From a bacterium (GTDB lineage: Bacteria; Auribacterota; UBA3054), in contig JAFSWV010000126.1 of assembly GCA_017444325.1 (NCBI GenBank), forward strand, positions 1-14,977: a stretch of 14,977 bases of DNA. Direction: 5' to 3'. The translations under genes and the position numbers were made by a program. Shown here one piece after another: positions 13,669 to 14,977 of this stretch. Position 1 is the first letter of the stretch. Each line of letters opens with the position of its first letter. The notes beneath the pieces are model-generated. The model was not told the origin of the DNA. It saw only the letters and a list, made by a program, of their open reading frames with translations, and did no database searches.

Positions 13669-14977
13669 ATGAAATCTTTTTTCATCTTAATGGCTATGCT
13701 CCTTACCCTGACCGCTTGTCAGAAAGGACAGGACAAGAACAAAATTGAAGTGAAGACTCCCGCTCAGGAAGAGACCGCCGCGGTCGATACTGAAGTCGAA
13801 GTCACCGAAACCGCTGAGACCGCCACAGAGCCTGAGGAAGGCACCGTGATGCCGGAAGACGACGGCATCTGGACCGTCAATATGGACTTCGCGAAGAAGA
13901 TCGCCAAGGAAAAAGACCTCAAGCTGCTCATTCTCTTCACCGGCTCCGACTGGTGCCATTGGTGCAAGAAACTCAATGAGGAAGTCTTCAGCCAGGACGC
14001 TTTCCAGCAGGAAGTCGTCAAGATGTTCGTGCCTGTCAAGCTTGACTTCCCCAGCGCTGTGAAGTTCCCGGAAGAGATCAGGAAGAGCTACGAAGCCGAG
14101 ATGAAGAAATACGGCGTCAGAGGATACCCGACCGTAGTCCTGACCGATTGCGAAGGCAACGCTTTCGCTGTCACCGGTTATCAGCCGGGCGGCGAGGAAG
14201 CTTACCTTTCTTCGCTCAAGAGCTACATTCAGGCTAAGGACGAATTGGACGCCAAAGTCGCTGAACTTAAAGACGGCGACGCGGCTGCGGGTCAGGAACT
14301 TTACAATGCCCTGGAAGAATACTCCGCCAGATTCAAAGATTCTCCCTGCGTAAAGGAAGGTCTTAAGAAATACTATGACATCTGCCGTGCGAAGTGCCCT
14401 GAGATCTCCAGAGCGCTGGAAAGGGAAGAAAAGATCAAGCAGCGCCTTGCCGAGATCGACGAGCAATATAAGATCGGCGAAGGCTACGATCCCTCTGAAG
14501 TTACTCCGGAAAAAGTCGAGCAGGCTGTGGCTGATTACGAAGCTTTGATCAACTCCTTCTCGTTGGAAGGCGAGAAGAAGCAGGAGATCCTCCTTAAGGT
14601 CGCCCTTGCCTACACCATCGTCCAGGAAGACGAAAAGGCTCAGGAATACCTCGACAAGGCTGTTGAAGCCGCTCCCGATTCCGAATTCGCCGAGATGATC
14701 AAAGAACGCCGCGCCGCCAATGAGATCGAGGAATTGATGGACAACGTCAATCAGATGGTCATCGACGACAAGAAAGACGATGCTCTGAAAGCTATCGACG
14801 AAAGGCTTGAAGGCGAGGAAGACATGAACAACAAGATCATGCTGACCAGCGTCAAGGCCGAGATCCAGGTCCTTTTCGACGATATCGAAGGCGCCACGGA
14901 AAATTTCAACAAATGCATCGAGATGTGCGGCAATGAGGAAGCCACGGAACAGTTCAAGACCCGCCTCAACGAGCTGG
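13669..14977 (+). CDS. Thioredoxin-like lipoprotein with C-terminal helical repeats (3' end beyond window)
   Basis: The ATG at 13669 follows AAGGA (13655-13659) with a 9-base gap. The frame stays open to the right edge (436 codons), so the gene is incomplete. Residues 1-17 form a lipoprotein signal (LTAC, Cys17), followed by an acidic Thr/Glu-rich linker (about 25-65). Residues 66-190 form a thioredoxin-like domain: LLILFTGSDWCHWCKKL with the CHWC redox pair (Cys96, Cys99), a VKLDF strand, and YGVRGYPTVVL with the cis-Pro at 154. This is closest to the thioredoxin_7/DUF255-like group with a W-C-x-W-C active site. The remainder is helical repeats resembling the two upstream lipoproteins, for example DDALKAIDERLEGEED and DIEGATENFNKCIEM. 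A periplasmic disulfide reductase or protein-folding role is inferred. Two further Cys in the repeat part (CIEMC) may be a second redox site. Confidence 0.88.
   Translation, partial: MKSFFILMAMLLTLTACQKGQDKNKIEVKTPAQEETAAVDTEVEVTETAETATEPEEGTVMPEDDGIWTVNMDFAKKIAKEKDLKLLILFTGSDWCHWCKKLNEEVFSQDAFQQEVVKMFVPVKLDFPSAVKFPEEIRKSYEAEMKKYGVRGYPTVVLTDCEGNAFAVTGYQPGGEEAYLSSLKSYIQAKDELDAKVAELKDGDAAAGQELYNALEEYSARFKDSPCVKEGLKKYYDICRAKCPEISRALEREEKIKQRLAEIDEQYKIGEGYDPSEVTPEKVEQAVADYEALINSFSLEGEKKQEILLKVALAYTIVQEDEKAQEYLDKAVEAAPDSEFAEMIKERRAANEIEELMDNVNQMVIDDKKDDALKAIDERLEGEEDMNNKIMLTSVKAEIQVLFDDIEGATENFNKCIEMCGNEEATEQFKTRLNEL

Noticed and set aside
13687..14466. 259-codon open frame on the - strand
   Set aside because: Antisense to the thioredoxin-like lipoprotein, which has a clear active site and signal peptide.

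Overview
The window looks like chromosomal DNA of an anaerobic, Gram-negative-type bacterium. Evidence for this is four lipobox proteins, a predicted PEP-CTERM-like surface protein, a sugar-phosphate transferase for lipid-linked glycans, and an [FeFe]-hydrogenase maturase. A PVC-group member (Lentisphaerota or Kiritimatiellota type) fits the GLUG-type, PEP-CTERM-like and acidic surface proteins, but this placement is inference. No rRNA, tRNA, CRISPR array, insertion sequence or integrase was seen.

Layout. (1) Positions 1-3401, + strand: three closely spaced genes, AT-richer than the rest, for exported proteins. They are a 5'-truncated protein of unknown function, a secreted protein of unknown function, and a GLUG-type beta-helix protein with a PEP-CTERM-like tail. 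(2) Positions 3423-3483: two adjacent hairpins between convergent genes. (3) Positions 3486-5918, - strand: guaA (GMP synthase), a long hairpin terminator, then hydE. (4) Positions 6017-12086, + strand, divergent from guaA: an apparent six-gene operon with overlaps or very short gaps. It encodes diadenylate cyclase (CdaA type), a membrane polyprenyl-phosphate sugar-phosphate transferase, a PDZ lipoprotein, type III pantothenate kinase, an ABC ATPase, and a fused double-domain ABC permease of the iron(III)/thiamine/phosphonate type. (5) From about 12102 to the right edge: a separate promoter followed by three lipoprotein genes with related helical repeat modules. The last carries a thioredoxin-like CHWC domain and runs off the window.

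How the genes may work together. The large operon links c-di-AMP signalling, envelope glycan synthesis, CoA synthesis and nutrient import, so it reads as a growth and envelope housekeeping operon. The lipoproteins probably act in the periplasm, where the third may do disulfide or redox work. GuaA is the most unusual enzyme. Its ATP-pyrophosphatase and dimerisation parts are intact, but the glutaminase domain is an in-frame remnant without the catalytic Cys-His-Glu region.

Two other points stand out. CdaA has RHC where the family has RHR, and the ABC ATPase has LSDGQ where the family has LSGGQ. Three putative promoters share an extended -10 element TGCTA(A/C)AAT, and two of these lie so close to the start codon that leaderless transcripts are plausible.
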